Positions 11,782 through 23,860 of a DNA stretch of 64,000 nucleotides are shown in pieces. Made by a program: the position numbers and the translations under genes. The notes beneath the pieces were generated by a model. That model did not search any database and was not told the DNA's origin. It was given only the letters and a program-made list of their open reading frames with translations. Origin of the DNA: Rhabdophis nuchalis (taxonomy: Eukaryota; Chordata; Lepidosauria; Squamata; Natricidae). The number at the start of each line of letters is the position of its first letter. Positions within the stretch are counted from its first letter, which is position 1. The stretch spans positions 166,030,003 to 166,094,002 of the forward strand of contig CM077645.1 of assembly GCA_039707465.1 (NCBI GenBank), read 5' to 3'.

Positions 11782-12150
11782 GGGGACACGGTGGCTCAGT
11801 GGCTCGGTGGCTCAGACACTGAGCTTGTCGATCAGAAAGGTCGGCGGTTTGGCAGTTTGAATCCCTATCGCCACGTAATGGAGTGAGCTCCCGTAACTTG
11901 TCCCAGCTTCTGCCAACCTAGCAGTTCGAAAGCATATAAAAAATGCAAGTAGAATAATAGGAACCACCTTTGGTGGGAAGGTAACAGCATTCTGTGCCCC
12001 TTCAGTGTTTAGTCATGTCAGCCACATATCACCGAGAAGTCTTCGGACAGTGCTGGCTCTTTGGCTTTGAAACATAGATGAGCACCACCCCTTAGAGTCA
12101 GGAACAACTAGTACTTATGTATGAGGGGAACCTTTATTTTTACCTTTAAT
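11782..12150 (+). mobile_element. Squamate tRNA-derived SINE with BovB-type tail
   Basis: The head ggacacggtggctcagtggc carries an A box, and ggcagtttgaatccc (about 11851-11865) a B box. The body shows tcccagcttctgccaacc and accacctttggtgggaaggt. The 3' end gagtcaggaacaactagtac...ggggaaccttta matches the end of BovB LINEs, which presumably supply the retrotransposition machinery. This architecture is that of the Sauria-type SINE of lizards and snakes and is one of the strongest taxonomic pointers in the window. A second copy is at 53466-53805. Confidence 0.88.
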
Positions 12151-15100
12151 ACTCAGTTTTACAACTTCTACCCACAGGGAAGATGTTGGGGTTTCTAATA
12201 TGAGGTTCAGACAAATTAACCCATCTGTAGCTCTCAGAGTGTAAACAAAAAGAAAAGTGCACCAATTGATTTTATCTTTTAAGAACATGTTTTAGTGTGA
12301 GCTCTAGGACTATGCCACAAACAAATAAATAAATGATAAGTGACAGCAGTTTATATTCTTATGGATGCATGACTTATAAGCTTTTAGTTGAAATATTCCA
12401 TAACTTGATCGTGTCAGAAATTAATAGTGATAATGACCCTTATTTTACCTTATTATTGATTTCCATTTAACAGTTTGATTTATGAGAATACTCTAGCACA
12501 CACTAAGTAAATACAAACCAAGTGCTTATTTTTCTCAACGTAACATACTTAACAGCTTCACCTAGCAACAGATATTTTCCCCTGTAGAAGCGATTAGAAT
12601 TTCCTGAATTTTGTCATTTCTGTATTGCTTTTATTCTCCTTTTCAGAAACAGTTCTACCAGAAACACTGCTGAAGTTTTCTTCAAGCACCGTTTTGATGG
12701 ACAGGTCAATCCATTTTGTCAACTAACTTTCCATATCAAACTGACAGATAATTCAATGGTTTAATGCCTAGAGAAATATTAACCACATGTATGAGATTTA
12801 GATAGCAACTTCTTCTCTAATAATAGCAAAGATGTGAAGCACATACTTTCAAAATCATGACTTTTTAAAAAGAATTCCACTTTGCAGCAAATAATGTTAT
12901 TATGCCTTTTGGAGCCATTCTTCCAAAGTATTCAATCAGTACTGTGAATTGCTACACTAACAAGGTAATTATTAATGATGCAGCAGTAACAATTATTTTC
13001 TGCAATCATCATTAAACCGAAGACATTCCCCCCTCCCCCCACCCCTTACCCTTTCCTCCAGGTTAGCTCCTTTGATTAAATGAGTTTGTATTCAAACTAG
13101 GGGACCAATAAAGGTGAAATAACTGTTTATTGCTGAATTAAGATTTGCTGCTTTAAATACAATATTGGATTTAAAGAGAAAGAATGCAAAAAAACGATAT
13201 TAAAAAATACAGGGAATTTTCTCTCAGATCCTCAAAAAACAACAATATAGATGGCCTTTATGAGAAATTCTAACAACATTTGCCAGGAATAATGAAGGAA
13301 ATAAAGCCAATTCCCCCTTTCCTTAATTGCAACTGATAATAATAATTATCTGCCAATAGTTTCCTCAATTAAGTTACTTCTGCTTATACTTTATACTTTA
13401 TACTTTACACAACCTGGTGGTATCCTGATGTGTTCAGACTGAAGTTCCCAGAAATCTTCAGCAATTTGGTTAAAGATGTTTTATCTCATTTGCTTGACCC
13501 AGTCTCTGGCCCAGTAAAACTTCAAATAGATGTGATGGAATTGTGAAAAAATGCATGCATGCATCAATTCCAATTCCTCTGCCAAATCCACTACTTTTTT
13601 CTAGCTCGTGTTGGAAGACTTGAAGAGAGACAATAGCCATGTTTAATAAATGTATCAATAATTTTTGCATCAGGGATCCAATGTTCTTCTCAAGAATGCC
13701 TTTACCAATTTAACACATCAAGTATTTGACTAGCTGAAATAAAATCTGCTACGAAAAAATAAAGTTAGCTGGAGTTTATACTGTTCAATATTCTACAAGT
13801 CAAAAAGGCAACTGCAGAATCTTTATAACAGAATAGCCTTGACAAACCAACAAAGGACCTGAAAAGTCCACAGATTTTTGGATAGTAAAATTGAAGAGAT
13901 GTATCATCAAATATTCTCCAATATGAAGAAAAAAATCTATTTTGGAAGCATTTTTCAACAATTTGTTATGGATAAACTTAATCATTAGCAATAGTAGTAA
14001 CACTGTATTTTTCCTTTGGTGTTTCTTTGCTTTCTTTTTTATTCTTGAGTTAGTGACAGGCACCATTTTGCATCCATATTTCATTTGAGTTAAAGTTGTT
14101 CCAGGATATTTTGAAGGTACAGTGTTGTCCAACACAAAGGCAAAAAAAAAAAAAAGCAGACACACAGAATTTGGCAAACATGTCCCTTGTTTCATGCATA
14201 TCTGGGGAAATGAAGACAGCTATCTTTTTTGGTGGGGAGGGGGAGAGGACAAATCAGAAAAATATAAGTAAACATAGCAAAATAATAATAATCAAAGCAT
14301 ATTTGGCAAACCAAATGGTTTTAATTATTTGATGCTAACATTGCTAGAAGTAAGAGTATAAAAATTCTAAAAAAAACTCTCTGCAAGAAGTTTTTTCTTC
14401 TTCTTTGATTGTAAAGGCAAATTAAACAGAAGATATTTTACGGGGTTATTGCTGGCATAATATTATCAGTATGGGGATTGTGTTCAGAAAGCCTAAAATG
14501 AAGATTACCTTTGCTGCAAAGATAGTAATTTCTCATAATTCAATCAGTTTGTGTTTTTTTCTACCCCTATATTTTCCAGGGTTCTATCGTGATGTTTGAA
14601 GAAGCATCATACATGCTATTAGCACTAATTGGCACACTTGAAGTGTTGTCCAGGAGCTTTTGTGCTTATGATTTTAAGCCCTGAAATTAAAGTGAGGTGT
14701 ATGGGGGATTATTGACACATTTGTAATGAAAGTCATCTCTTTTTCTCTTACGTCTTTGATATATAACCACTAATTGGTCAATTAATAATTACTACCATTC
14801 TTCATAGGAGCCAGGAAAGAGATAGGTGCAAGGTACATGCCAAAGTGCGGATCATGAGGTTTGCAAAATAAATTCTGCCCCTTTGTACTTGCATCACAAC
14901 ATCACACTCACATAAAGATCATGAACCCCATAACAGACATCTCAACTCACTAATAGTAAGACTATCATTGTTGCAGTTCTGTATTGTCATCTATGGTTTT
15001 ATATTGTCAAAGCAATGTGCTATTAATTAATGTTCATATAATTTCAGTAAATAATAAATACAGAGACTCCCTCAGTTCTAACTCTTCTAGTATTACATAC

Positions 15101-16490
15101 TACAGGAAATTCATGTAATTTGATACATATTAAGGCTAGTGGACTGTTTGATACAATTTCCAAAAGATGCTTGAGAGTACAACATCTTCAATCAGGAGCT
15201 TCTTCTGTCAAGCTCTCCTGGCAGTTATGCAGGGCAGATAAATAATCCCATGGAAAGACACAATTGCTTGAGGGTTGTTTCTAAGAGGTGCTCTATTTTG
15301 CATTCCCATGTACTAAAGCAGATTTTGGAGCAGGAGCTTGCACATATGTTAAATATAACTCCAGAAACTGCATTTTTATTCATATATATTTGCTATGACT
15401 TTTATCTATTTGGGTGGATATAATATAATCAAGTAGTAAATCAGAAACATTTTAATTTGATTATTTTTTCAACAGTTATGATGTTTTAAAGTGCTATTGG
15501 GAGACAGACTTTAAGCTGACAGTCTAAAGCAACTAGAGGAAGCTGAGTGTCATTTACAGCAGGGAAAAAATGGAGGTTGGAAGATAAAAACAACCTTCCT
15601 GGTATAAGATCTGAAGTCCAGAACTGGTTGCTAGGTAGAGAAAGTGTCAGTGACCTTTCATCCAGACAGCAGAATTCATTACTGGAAGGCTTCAAGCAAA
15701 AAGTTTCTTGACTACAGGGAACTTCAGATGAGGACTTGCTGAGTGGGGAATAAGCAGAAGTTCAGAATTTTAAATGGCTATGGATCCCCTGATTCTCATT
15801 TCAGATGTTAGCCATAACACAGTTGTCATATGTAGACTGAGTTCTCAGAAGTAGCCAGCAGACTGAAGCTATCAAAGTTGATTCCTAAATCTGAGTTCTG
15901 AAAAACACGGAGAAGGAAAAATAAGATGGAACAAACACTCCTCTTTTTAACTCTAAGATCTCTTACACACATGGCAGATTTATTCAGAAGTGGTACTGAA
16001 ATGACACTTCTCTTGCATACGTGTGCTCTGCATAAAGAGAATTTAATGGAGGAGAGCAACTTACTTTGTTAAATACAAAACAGTGAACCCTAATGGGAAT
16101 GTCTGTGCAATTCGGCCTTAGAACTGAACAATATTTTAAGCTCAGAATTTTTCTTCCCTAAATTTGCAATCATGCCATTGCAAATAGGTACTCTACAATA
16201 GTTTATTTAAAGCTTGGAATTAACCAATTCTCATAATTATAGTGGAGTTTCAGATCTATAGAAACACAGTGTGGGTGGCATCTCTATGAACAATCCCTTT
16301 TCATTGATACACAAAGCTTGACTAAATGCAAATACACTGGGAAATTTTTCATTTCTAATTCCAGTCAAATGAATGATCAAGGTCATGGAATTTGCAGTTT
16401 CCTCATTTTGACAGAAATACAGCAAAAGAGATCCTTGAAGTATGCCCTCAGATGATCAGATATGATGAATTAGGGGATAAAAGAGCAACG
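12151..16490. other. 4.3 kb unique AT-rich sequence, no gene seen
   Basis: No recognisable exon, RNA gene or repeat family. Open frames (13470-13670, 13800-14195, 15486-15695 and others) are short, lysine/phenylalanine-rich and lack similarity I can name. Low-complexity spots are c-rich 13028-13045, (atacttt)n at 13385-13405 and an A run at 14142-14155. Confidence 0.6.
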
Positions 16491-16494
16491 AATT

Positions 16495-17005
16495 TTAAAA
16501 GAATAACAGAGTTGGAAGGGACCTTGGAGGTCTTCTAGTCCAACCCCCTGCTCACGCAGTAGACCCTATCCTAAGTGTATGTCCAGTCTCTTCTTAAAAC
16601 CCTCCAGTAGTGGAGGACCCACAACTTCTAAAGGCAAGCCTTTCCACTGGATAATTATTCTCAATGTAAGGAAATTTCTCCTTAGTTCTAGGCTGCTTTT
16701 CTCTTTTGATTTGTTTCTGTCCATTGCTTCTTCCCTTGCTTTCAAGTGCTTTGGAGAATAGGTTGGTCCCCTCTTTCCTTGAGCAACTACTTACATATTG
16801 GAACACTGCTCTCGTGTGATCATATATCGAATTCCTGCTACCCTTTTGCATATATAGCAATCATCTTTATTGCTATTCGTTGTTCTTTTCTGCTTTCTTT
16901 CCAAAGTTTCAACATTTTTTAAAAAATATGGAGACCAAAACTGGATGCCATATTCTAAGTGTGGTCTTAATAAACCTTTATAAAGTGGTCCTAATACTTC
17001 CTTTG
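16495..17005 (-). mobile_element. CR1 LINE 3' fragment
   Basis: On the minus strand this covers the end of the CR1 reverse-transcriptase ORF and its 3' UTR. The diagnostic tail ggaagggaccttggaggtct lies at about 16513-16532. The frame at 16860-16594 shows FSKALESKGRSNGQ, the degenerate form of the SKAPGGRTRSNGW motif found in the better copy at 59858-60568. Frameshifts and stops mark it as an old copy. Confidence 0.85.
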
Positions 17006-18285
17006 GCGTATGTCATTAAAAGAATTGTCAGGATTTCCCAATTAAAAATTCATTGCTTTAAAAATATTCCTGTGGAAAATAATGAGCAAAAACAACATTA
17101 AAGGTTACATTTTTGTTATTGTTGCCCAGCTTGCTTGATGTGATAGCACTAAAAATGAAAAAAAAAATTGTAGAACATTGACTTCAGTGAAAGCCTTAAT
17201 AGATTTCCTATTTTAGAAGCACAGGATAATAAGATATGGCTGCAAAACATTGGGTATTTATAAGGCTAATATTGCTTTAATGAGATATGAATACTGCTTG
17301 ATAGGAAATAAGGTGCTGTATCTCCCAGTCTGTATCAGTATGTTTCGCAAATAGTTGACCGTGGTGTAACACTCAGTGATAGTCGAGATAATCCAATGGC
17401 CTGTCTAGCAGAGCTTTTCTCGTGCATTTACTATTATATAAAAATACTAGTAACAGCTGAAGAATAAAACAAAGGTGTTTTTTAAATTGAAAGATAATTT
17501 GTCAACTTAAAAGACGATTGCTATGAGTCATCTACTTTTTCATTTGAAAAAAATGCTCTGAATAATAAGAACATAAAATGGTAAAGTTACACCAGGAATT
17601 ATGCACTGATTTGCACCACATTTAATTGGATTCCATAGATTTTCTTTCTGATATGTCAGCCATCTCCCATTCCTACCTCTGTTTTAATTCTTGGTAGCCT
17701 GGCTGCTGGCTGTAATAGCATTGCAGTAGCCAGTCACCTTGCCTGCCAAAGCAATTGTCCAACATCGGACACCCAAACGTATCCTCTGGGTTAACCACCT
17801 ATATTAACTGGAAGAAGCTACTAGATTCCCTCCATAGCACTGCTGCCATCATGTGGTTGTGAGAAATGTTCCAGAAATATATTACAGTACAAAAAGAAAT
17901 GGGACAAATGTTTAGCAACTTTTAGAAGCTGTTTCTTTAATTAGCAGTTAGGTCTTTCTCCATCCTCACCACTGAAATTATTAATATATTCTATAGTATC
18001 TCTTTCATGCCAAAATAAAACAGCCATTCTGAAACTGCTGAATTTAGCAAAGTAATTTAATGCAAAAACCTAGTTTTTATGTTAAAAATTATTATTTTTT
18101 AAATGGACAGAGTTTGGATATATTTTAATATACAGTTTGGAAACTGTACATATTTAGATTTGTAAATTATGCTCATTTTTTTCAATAGAGCAGGAATTTT
18201 GCATGCAACACTCCATAGCATTACAAATAAGGATTGTTTATTTATGTCACCTATTTGCTTATCTTATTTTCACAAAATCATTTAT
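17006..18285. other. Unique AT-rich sequence, no gene seen
   Basis: No recognisable gene or repeat family on either strand. Confidence 0.6.
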
Positions 18286-18840
18286 TAAGCACTAGCCCTT
18301 CCCTGCCACGTGTTGCTGTGGCCCAGTCTGGTTAAATGGCCAACCAATCTGTGTGTAGATCTACACTGCACACACAAACCCGTTCACACAATCACCGTAT
18401 AACCCCAAACCTACCTACCTACTGTATTTCTCCCACTCTCCCTCTACCTACCTACCTACCTACCTTTCTCCCTCTCCCTCTCTATCCACCTACCTACCTA
18501 CCTACTGTATTTCTCCCTCTCTCTATCCCTCTACCTACCTACCTACTAACCTACCTACCTACTGTATTTCTCCCTCAGAGTATCTAAATATGTCATAAAG
18601 GATGACATAATACCTGTGGCCCACTGCTCTCTCTGTATCCATCTACCTACCTTTTTTGCAATTTTTTACATTTCCGTTGCATGTACCTGGCACAGGTGTG
18701 ACATCTACGCAATCTATATATATCATTGGTGCTGTATTTCAAAGGAACGTTGTGTGAAAATCTGGAAGCGATCGGTGCAGTACTTTCGGAGATTATCTGT
18801 TTTGAACAAACTCATATTTACATTTTTATTTATATAGATT
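18286..18840. repeat. Unclassified interspersed-type repeat containing a CTAC-rich array
   Basis: The segment begins with gcccttccctgccacgtgttgctgtggcc and ends with cggagattatctgttttgaa...tttatatagatta. These ends look like those of an interspersed family found in many animals, but I cannot assign it to a class. Between them lies a tandem array of ctac/cctac units mixed with tttctccctct (18409-18575). The open frame at 18336-18587 is a translation of this array and not a gene. Confidence 0.4.
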
Positions 18841-19309
18841 AATTAATTAATATACATTTCAGTTCATTGATGTTTGTTAATTATAACAAAAACCACAAGT
18901 GAATGTAGTTCACTTACTGGGTTTTTTTTAATTAAAACAAATGTGTTGTTAGAAATACTTTTTCACTCCAAATATTTCCTAATTTCTCTTTCTCACATTT
19001 TGGTACATATCAAATATCATCATGAAAAATATAAATTGAACTAAAATAGGACAGTCACAAAACTCTGATCAATCTGAAGAATTTTTTTAACCAGATATAT
19101 TAAATAAATATAGCCACTGAATCTCTTTGTACACTTAACTTATAATACTCAATAGGAGAGTGCAGAGACTAAAAGATTTGATATCTTTGTTTTCCAAATC
19201 ATTGAAATGGCCCACTTTGCTTTGTATTATTCAGAAGATACCCAATGATGTGCACTTTCTCAGAAGTTACTTAAAAATGTATATTCTGATCAATGTAATA
19301 AAAGGCACA
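18841..19309. other. Unique AT-rich sequence, no gene seen
   Basis: Nothing recognisable on either strand. Confidence 0.55.
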
Positions 19310-19319
19310 CACCATCTGC

Positions 19320-19340
19320 CTCTTTCTGTCTCTCTCTCTG

Positions 19341-19382
<42 letters not shown>

Positions 19383-19400
19383 CTTCCCTCCCTCCCCTAT
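19320..19400. repeat. (CT)n microsatellite
   Basis: About 80 bp of nearly pure tc units, ending in ccttccctccctcccc. Confidence 0.95.
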
Positions 19401-19880
19401 CCCCTGGTGTTGTGGGTGTACCTTAATGCACTGGGGATTCAGCTGAAAAATATATTCTTTCTCTTAATTCCCTATGATCAAGAAAAGATACAACCAACGC
19501 CATATGTTGTTTTTTCAATTGTGAATGCATGAAACAAAAGCAATGGTGTCAATTATTTTTCCATAATCAAAGCAAATATTATTTCTGTGTAATTCAATTC
19601 CACTGCTATATGGTCAAAGACCCACATTTTTTTAAAAAAAAAAATCTTTCAGTAAAGTAAAACAGAAAAAGACACACAATTAATAGTAAAAAAAAATGAA
19701 ATTAAAAACCTACAAAGAAAAAGCAATAAAAACCCCAAAACAAATAAACTCTGGAACATCCTTTTCCAGATCTATATAACTGGGCCAAAGAAATTGGCAG
19801 CAGTAAAAGTCTTTATATTTATTAATATTGACTACTAACCAAAACCTTTTAGGGAATTGTTTAAGAATAGGAATAATTTT
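19401..19880. other. Unique AT-rich sequence, no gene seen
   Basis: A-rich stretch 19620-19740; no gene or repeat family recognised. Confidence 0.55.
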
Positions 19881-19884
19881 CATT

Positions 19885-22025
19885 TTTTTTCATTTTATTA
19901 CATTTATATCCCGCCCTTCTCCACAGAGGACCCAGGGCGGCGCACAGGAAATTTAAAAAACATACACAATAGAAGATAGACAAATAATTTAAAATATATA
20001 TTAAATAATCCCCAATCCTGTGCTAAAAACCAATTATTAAAAACCCAATTTAAAACTTTTCTAAAAGTCCCCATGGGAGGTTAGGCTAGGCCGGCTTGAT
20101 GGAAAAAATATGTCTTTAAACATTTGCGGAAGAGGCGGAGGTCGGTGATGGTCCGGAGTTCAGGGGGTAGGTCGTTCCAAAGGGCAGGGCCCGCCACAGA
20201 GAAGGCTCTTCCCCTGGGTGTCGCCAGTCGGCATTGTCCGGCCGACGGCACCCTGAGAAGGCCCTCTCTGTGGGAGCGGATCGGTCTAAGGGATGTATGG
20301 GGCAGGAGACGGTCTCGCATATAACTAGGCCCCGAGCCATGGAGCGCTTTAAAGATGGTCGTCAGAACCTTGAAGCGCACCCGAAAGACCACAGGAAGCC
20401 AATGCAGCTCGCGCAGGATTGGTGTTATATGGGAGCTTCTGGTGGCTCCCGTAATTACCCGCGCGGCTGCGTTTTGGACTAGCTGTAGCTTTCGAGTGCA
20501 CCTCAAGGGAAGCCCCATGTAGAGAGCATTACAGTAGTCGAGACGGGACGTCACGAGAGCTTGAGTGACTGTGCAAAGGGCAGCCCGGTCCAGTAAGGGG
20601 CGCAATTGGCGCATCAGGCGTACCTGATGAAACGCCCCCCTGGCCACGGCCGTCACATGGTCCTCCAAGGACAGCCGGGAATCCAGGAGGACACCCAAAT
20701 TGCGCGCCCTCTCCACGGGGGCCAGTGTTTCGCCCCCAATGGCCAGAGTTGGAGTAATCTGGCTGAACCGGGGTGCCGGAAACCACAGCCACTCAGTCTT
20801 GGCAGGGTTGAGCTTGAGTTTGTTACCACCCATCCAGATCCGTACGGCTTCCAAACACCGGGACAGCACTTCGGCGGCATCGTTGGGGTGGTCTGGGGTG
20901 GATATGTACAGCTGGGTGTCGTCAGCGTACAGATGGTACTCCACCCCAAAACCACGGATGATCTCACCCAGCGGCTTCATATATGTGTTAAACAGGAGGG
21001 GCGAGAGGACCGACCCCTGAGGAACCCCACATAAGAGGGGTCTCGAGGTCGACCTCTGCCCTCCCGTCAACACATATTGCGACCGACCAGAGAGGTAGGA
21101 TGAGAACCACCGCAAAACGGTGCCTCCCAGCCCCAACCCCCCCAGTCGGTGCAATAGGATACCATGGTCGATGGTATCAAAAGCCGCCGAGAGGTCTAAT
21201 AGGACTAGGATAGAGGAATACCCTCTATCCCGCGCCCTCCAGAGATCATCAACCAACGCGACCAATGCCGTCTCGGTACTGTGACCGGGTCGGAAGCCGG
21301 ACTGGCGCGGGTCTAGATAATCAACTTCCTCCAGGTGTTGAGGAAACTGTTGGGCTACCACACTCTCAACAACCTTCACCAGAAAGTGAAGGTTGGAGAC
21401 TGGACGATAGTTCTCTAGTAAAGCTGGGTCCAGGGACGGCTTCTTGAGGAGGGGCCTCACTACCGCCTCTTTCAAGACGGCAGGCAAGGACCCCTCACTC
21501 AAAGATGCGTTGACAATGCCCTGGAGCCAGCCTCGTGTCGTCTCCCAGGATGCCAGTACAAGCCAGGAGGGACACGGGTCCAATAAACATGTGGTCGCTC
21601 TAAGTTTCCTTGACAGCCTGTCCATATCCTCGGTGGTAACAAAGTCAAACTCCTCCCAAGCAGGAACCTCAAGACTAGTCTCGGACAGTCCCACAGGACC
21701 ACTGTCGATGGAGGGTAGCTCATTCCGAATCCGAGTGATTTTCTCCTGCAGATAAATCCCAAATTCCTCTGCTCGCCCTTGTAGAGGGGCTTCCCGCGGC
21801 CTCTGGTGAAGGAGGGAGCGGGTCACCCCAAACAGGGCGGCAGGGCGGTTATCTGCGGATGCAATTAGGGTGGCACAATACTCACGTTTGGCCACCCTTA
21901 TCGCCACTAAGTAAGCCCTAATATGGGTTCTCACTAGTGTTCGGTCGGCTTCGGAGCGAGAGGATCTCCATCTGCTCTCTAGGCGTCTCTTGTGGCGTTT
22001 CATCCCCCGAATATAAATCATCTAC
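19885..22025 (-). mobile_element. L2 LINE, 5'-truncated, with intact reverse-transcriptase frame
   Basis: This 2.1-kb copy runs on the minus strand from about 22025 to the 3' end near 19885 (3' UTR gggcgggatataaatgtaat). It retains the whole reverse-transcriptase and C-terminal region. The APE endonuclease that precedes it in complete L2 elements is absent, so this is a dead-on-arrival copy. The uninterrupted frame suggests fairly recent insertion compared with the CR1, BovB and Penelope relics here. I could not define a target duplication. Confidence 0.92.
20081..22021 (-). CDS. L2-clade reverse transcriptase, N-terminally truncated ORF2-type protein
   Basis: 646 codons are open without a stop. 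Residues 1-125 are a basic linker (KRHKRRLESRWRSSRSEADR). The RT domain spans roughly 185-400. Its motifs are YRPVSNL (205-211), QSGFRPGHSTETALV (240-254), the first catalytic Asp in LLDLSAAFD (274-282), GVPQGSVLSPLLF (332-344), YADD (365-368), and NPAKTEWLWF (405-414). The C-terminal L2 signature follows, with LDYCNALYMGLP, LQLVQNAAARV and LHWLPV (residues 494-545), and it closes with FSVAGPALWNDLPPELR. All three catalytic aspartates are present. The enzyme would normally reverse-transcribe its own RNA at a nicked chromosomal site. The endonuclease half is missing and the ATG used is internal to the real ORF, so a functional protein is unlikely. Smaller frames on the opposite strand at 20116-21755 are shadows. 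Confidence 0.9.
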   Translation of the reverse strand: MIYIRGMKRHKRRLESRWRSSRSEADRTLVRTHIRAYLVAIRVAKREYCATLIASADNRPAALFGVTRSLLHQRPREAPLQGRAEEFGIYLQEKITRIRNELPSIDSGPVGLSETSLEVPAWEEFDFVTTEDMDRLSRKLRATTCLLDPCPSWLVLASWETTRGWLQGIVNASLSEGSLPAVLKEAVVRPLLKKPSLDPALLENYRPVSNLHFLVKVVESVVAQQFPQHLEEVDYLDPRQSGFRPGHSTETALVALVDDLWRARDRGYSSILVLLDLSAAFDTIDHGILLHRLGGLGLGGTVLRWFSSYLSGRSQYVLTGGQRSTSRPLLCGVPQGSVLSPLLFNTYMKPLGEIIRGFGVEYHLYADDTQLYISTPDHPNDAAEVLSRCLEAVRIWMGGNKLKLNPAKTEWLWFPAPRFSQITPTLAIGGETLAPVERARNLGVLLDSRLSLEDHVTAVARGAFHQVRLMRQLRPLLDRAALCTVTQALVTSRLDYCNALYMGLPLRCTRKLQLVQNAAARVITGATRSSHITPILRELHWLPVVFRVRFKVLTTIFKALHGSGPSYMRDRLLPHTSLRPIRSHREGLLRVPSAGQCRLATPRGRAFSVAGPALWNDLPPELRTITDLRLFRKCLKTYFFHQAGLA

Positions 22026-22769
22026 TCCCTAACCAAAGTAATCAAAGCACTATTGCAACTATAATTTCTAAGATGATAAGGGAAGAACAGGAAAAGAATT
22101 GCATCTTCAGTCTTCAGCCACAATCTAAAAGGTATAAGCCAAGCACATCCGGTAAAAGGAAAACCTGCTTTTGAGCCAAGGGCATCAAATGATACACATT
22201 TAGCAAGCATGCCAATTATTGAACATAAGGAGAGAGAGGAAGAGAAACTGTTTAGTAGCTGAGATTAATTCCAAGATCCATTATGGAGTGTCATATAACA
22301 GCTGAAAAAACACTTTGGCTTTAAACAGCTGGTAGAAACTGCCTACCCATAATAATGAAAAATGTGCAAAGGTATTGATGCTATTAGTAGAAGACTGGAA
22401 TGCATCTCTATAGAACTTAATAATCTTCTGAGATAAAAGCCAACACTTGTGAAGCTTCAGTGATCTCACTAAAATTCTTTGCAACCACGAGGTGTTCATG
22501 CAAATTCAATTAGACAACATTTCACGTGTTCTCATTAAAGGAATGATGAAAAGTTCACTTTTATAATATTTAACTAATGTTTATGCTTATTTGAAATGTG
22601 TTTCTTAAGTTTCATGCTGAGAAAGAAAAATAAGAGATACTGAGTTGGATCTCAGGAATGTTTCATTATTTTCCAATGTTTCTTCCATGTTTGCAGGGAA
22701 TAGTTGGGATTGTGTATAACCATTAACAACACCACTAGCAATCTTGTTATTTGGTAATAATGGTATATG
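22026..22769. other. Unique sequence, no gene seen
   Basis: No recognisable gene or repeat family. Confidence 0.55.
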
Positions 22770-23330
22770 GTCTAAAACAGGGGTCCCCAACCCCCGGGCC
22801 GCGGACCGGTGCCGGTCCGTGGCTGGGTGGGAGCCGGGCCGCAGGGCCGTAGAGGAGGAGGAGAGAGGAGGGGGCAGCCCCCTGGGCAAAGCGCGCGGGA
22901 GAACGCAGGCGGGGCTGTTCGCGCGCTTGAAGTGCACCTCTTCTTCCACCCTTGTCGACGGTGGGACTCCTGGGGGGGCAGGGAGAAAGGGACTCCGCAG
23001 CAGTCCTCCCTACCGGCCGCGGATTCCCTTCCTCCCTGCCGCCACAGAGCTTCCCCAACCGGCATGCCAGCTACTCGTCTTCTTCCAGAGGCTGCGGAGG
23101 TTTCTCCTCCCCCCTCCCCACGGAGCCTTCTCAGCTCCTGGAAGGAGCCTGACCGACTGCACGAATGACCAAGCGCAGCGGTGGCTGCCCGGGCGGGGCA
23201 GGCTAAGGCAAGTGAACGAGTCGAGCCGGGCTGAGGAGACTCCGCGGTGGAGGGGGGGGGAACGGGACGGGACGACGACAGACCAACATAGACACAGAGA
23301 GAGATGGGGAGGGAGGGAATCAGAGAGAGT

Positions 23331-23360
<30 letters not shown>
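23331..23360. repeat. (CA)n microsatellite
   Basis: Pure ca repeat of about 30 bp within the hAT-type element. Confidence 0.95.
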
Positions 23361-23361
<1 letters not shown>

Positions 23362-23469
23362 CGGGAGGGAGAGAAAGATAGACAGAGACACAGAATGAAT
23401 GATTAAGTGCCTGAATGCGAGACAGACACACACACACCCACACACAGAGTGACAGAGATGGGCGGACGA

Positions 23470-23860
23470 AGGAGAGAGAGACAGAAAGAAAAAGAGAGAA
23501 AGGGAAAGAAAGAAAAAGAAAGTGGGAGAGAAAGAAAGACAGACAGAGAAAAAGAGAAAGAAAGAGACAAAGGAAAGAAAGAGAGAAAAAAAGAAAGAGA
23601 GAAAGAGAGGGAAAGAAAGAAAGAGACAGAAAGAGAGAGAGAAAGAAAGAGAGGGAGAGAGAAAGAGGGAAAGAAAGAAAAAATGAGAGAGAAAGAAAGA
23701 AATAGGGAAAGAAAGAGAAAGAGAGAAAGAAAGAGAGAAAGAGAAAGAAAGAGAGAGAAAGAGAAAGAAAGAGGGAAGGAAAGAAAGAGACAGAGAAAGA
23801 GAGAGAAAGAGAGAAAGAAAGACAGAAGGAAAGAAAGAAAAAGAGAGAGAGAGAGAACTT
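23470..23860. repeat. GAAA/GAGA purine tract
   Basis: Nearly 400 bp of almost pure purine on the plus strand, made of gaaa, gaga and ggaa units. It is much longer than the comparable tract in the MITE at 3271-3424. Confidence 0.95.

Noticed and set aside
20116..21762. Open frames overlapping the L2 RT frame
   Set aside because: Shadows of the 646-codon frame; no similarity of their own.
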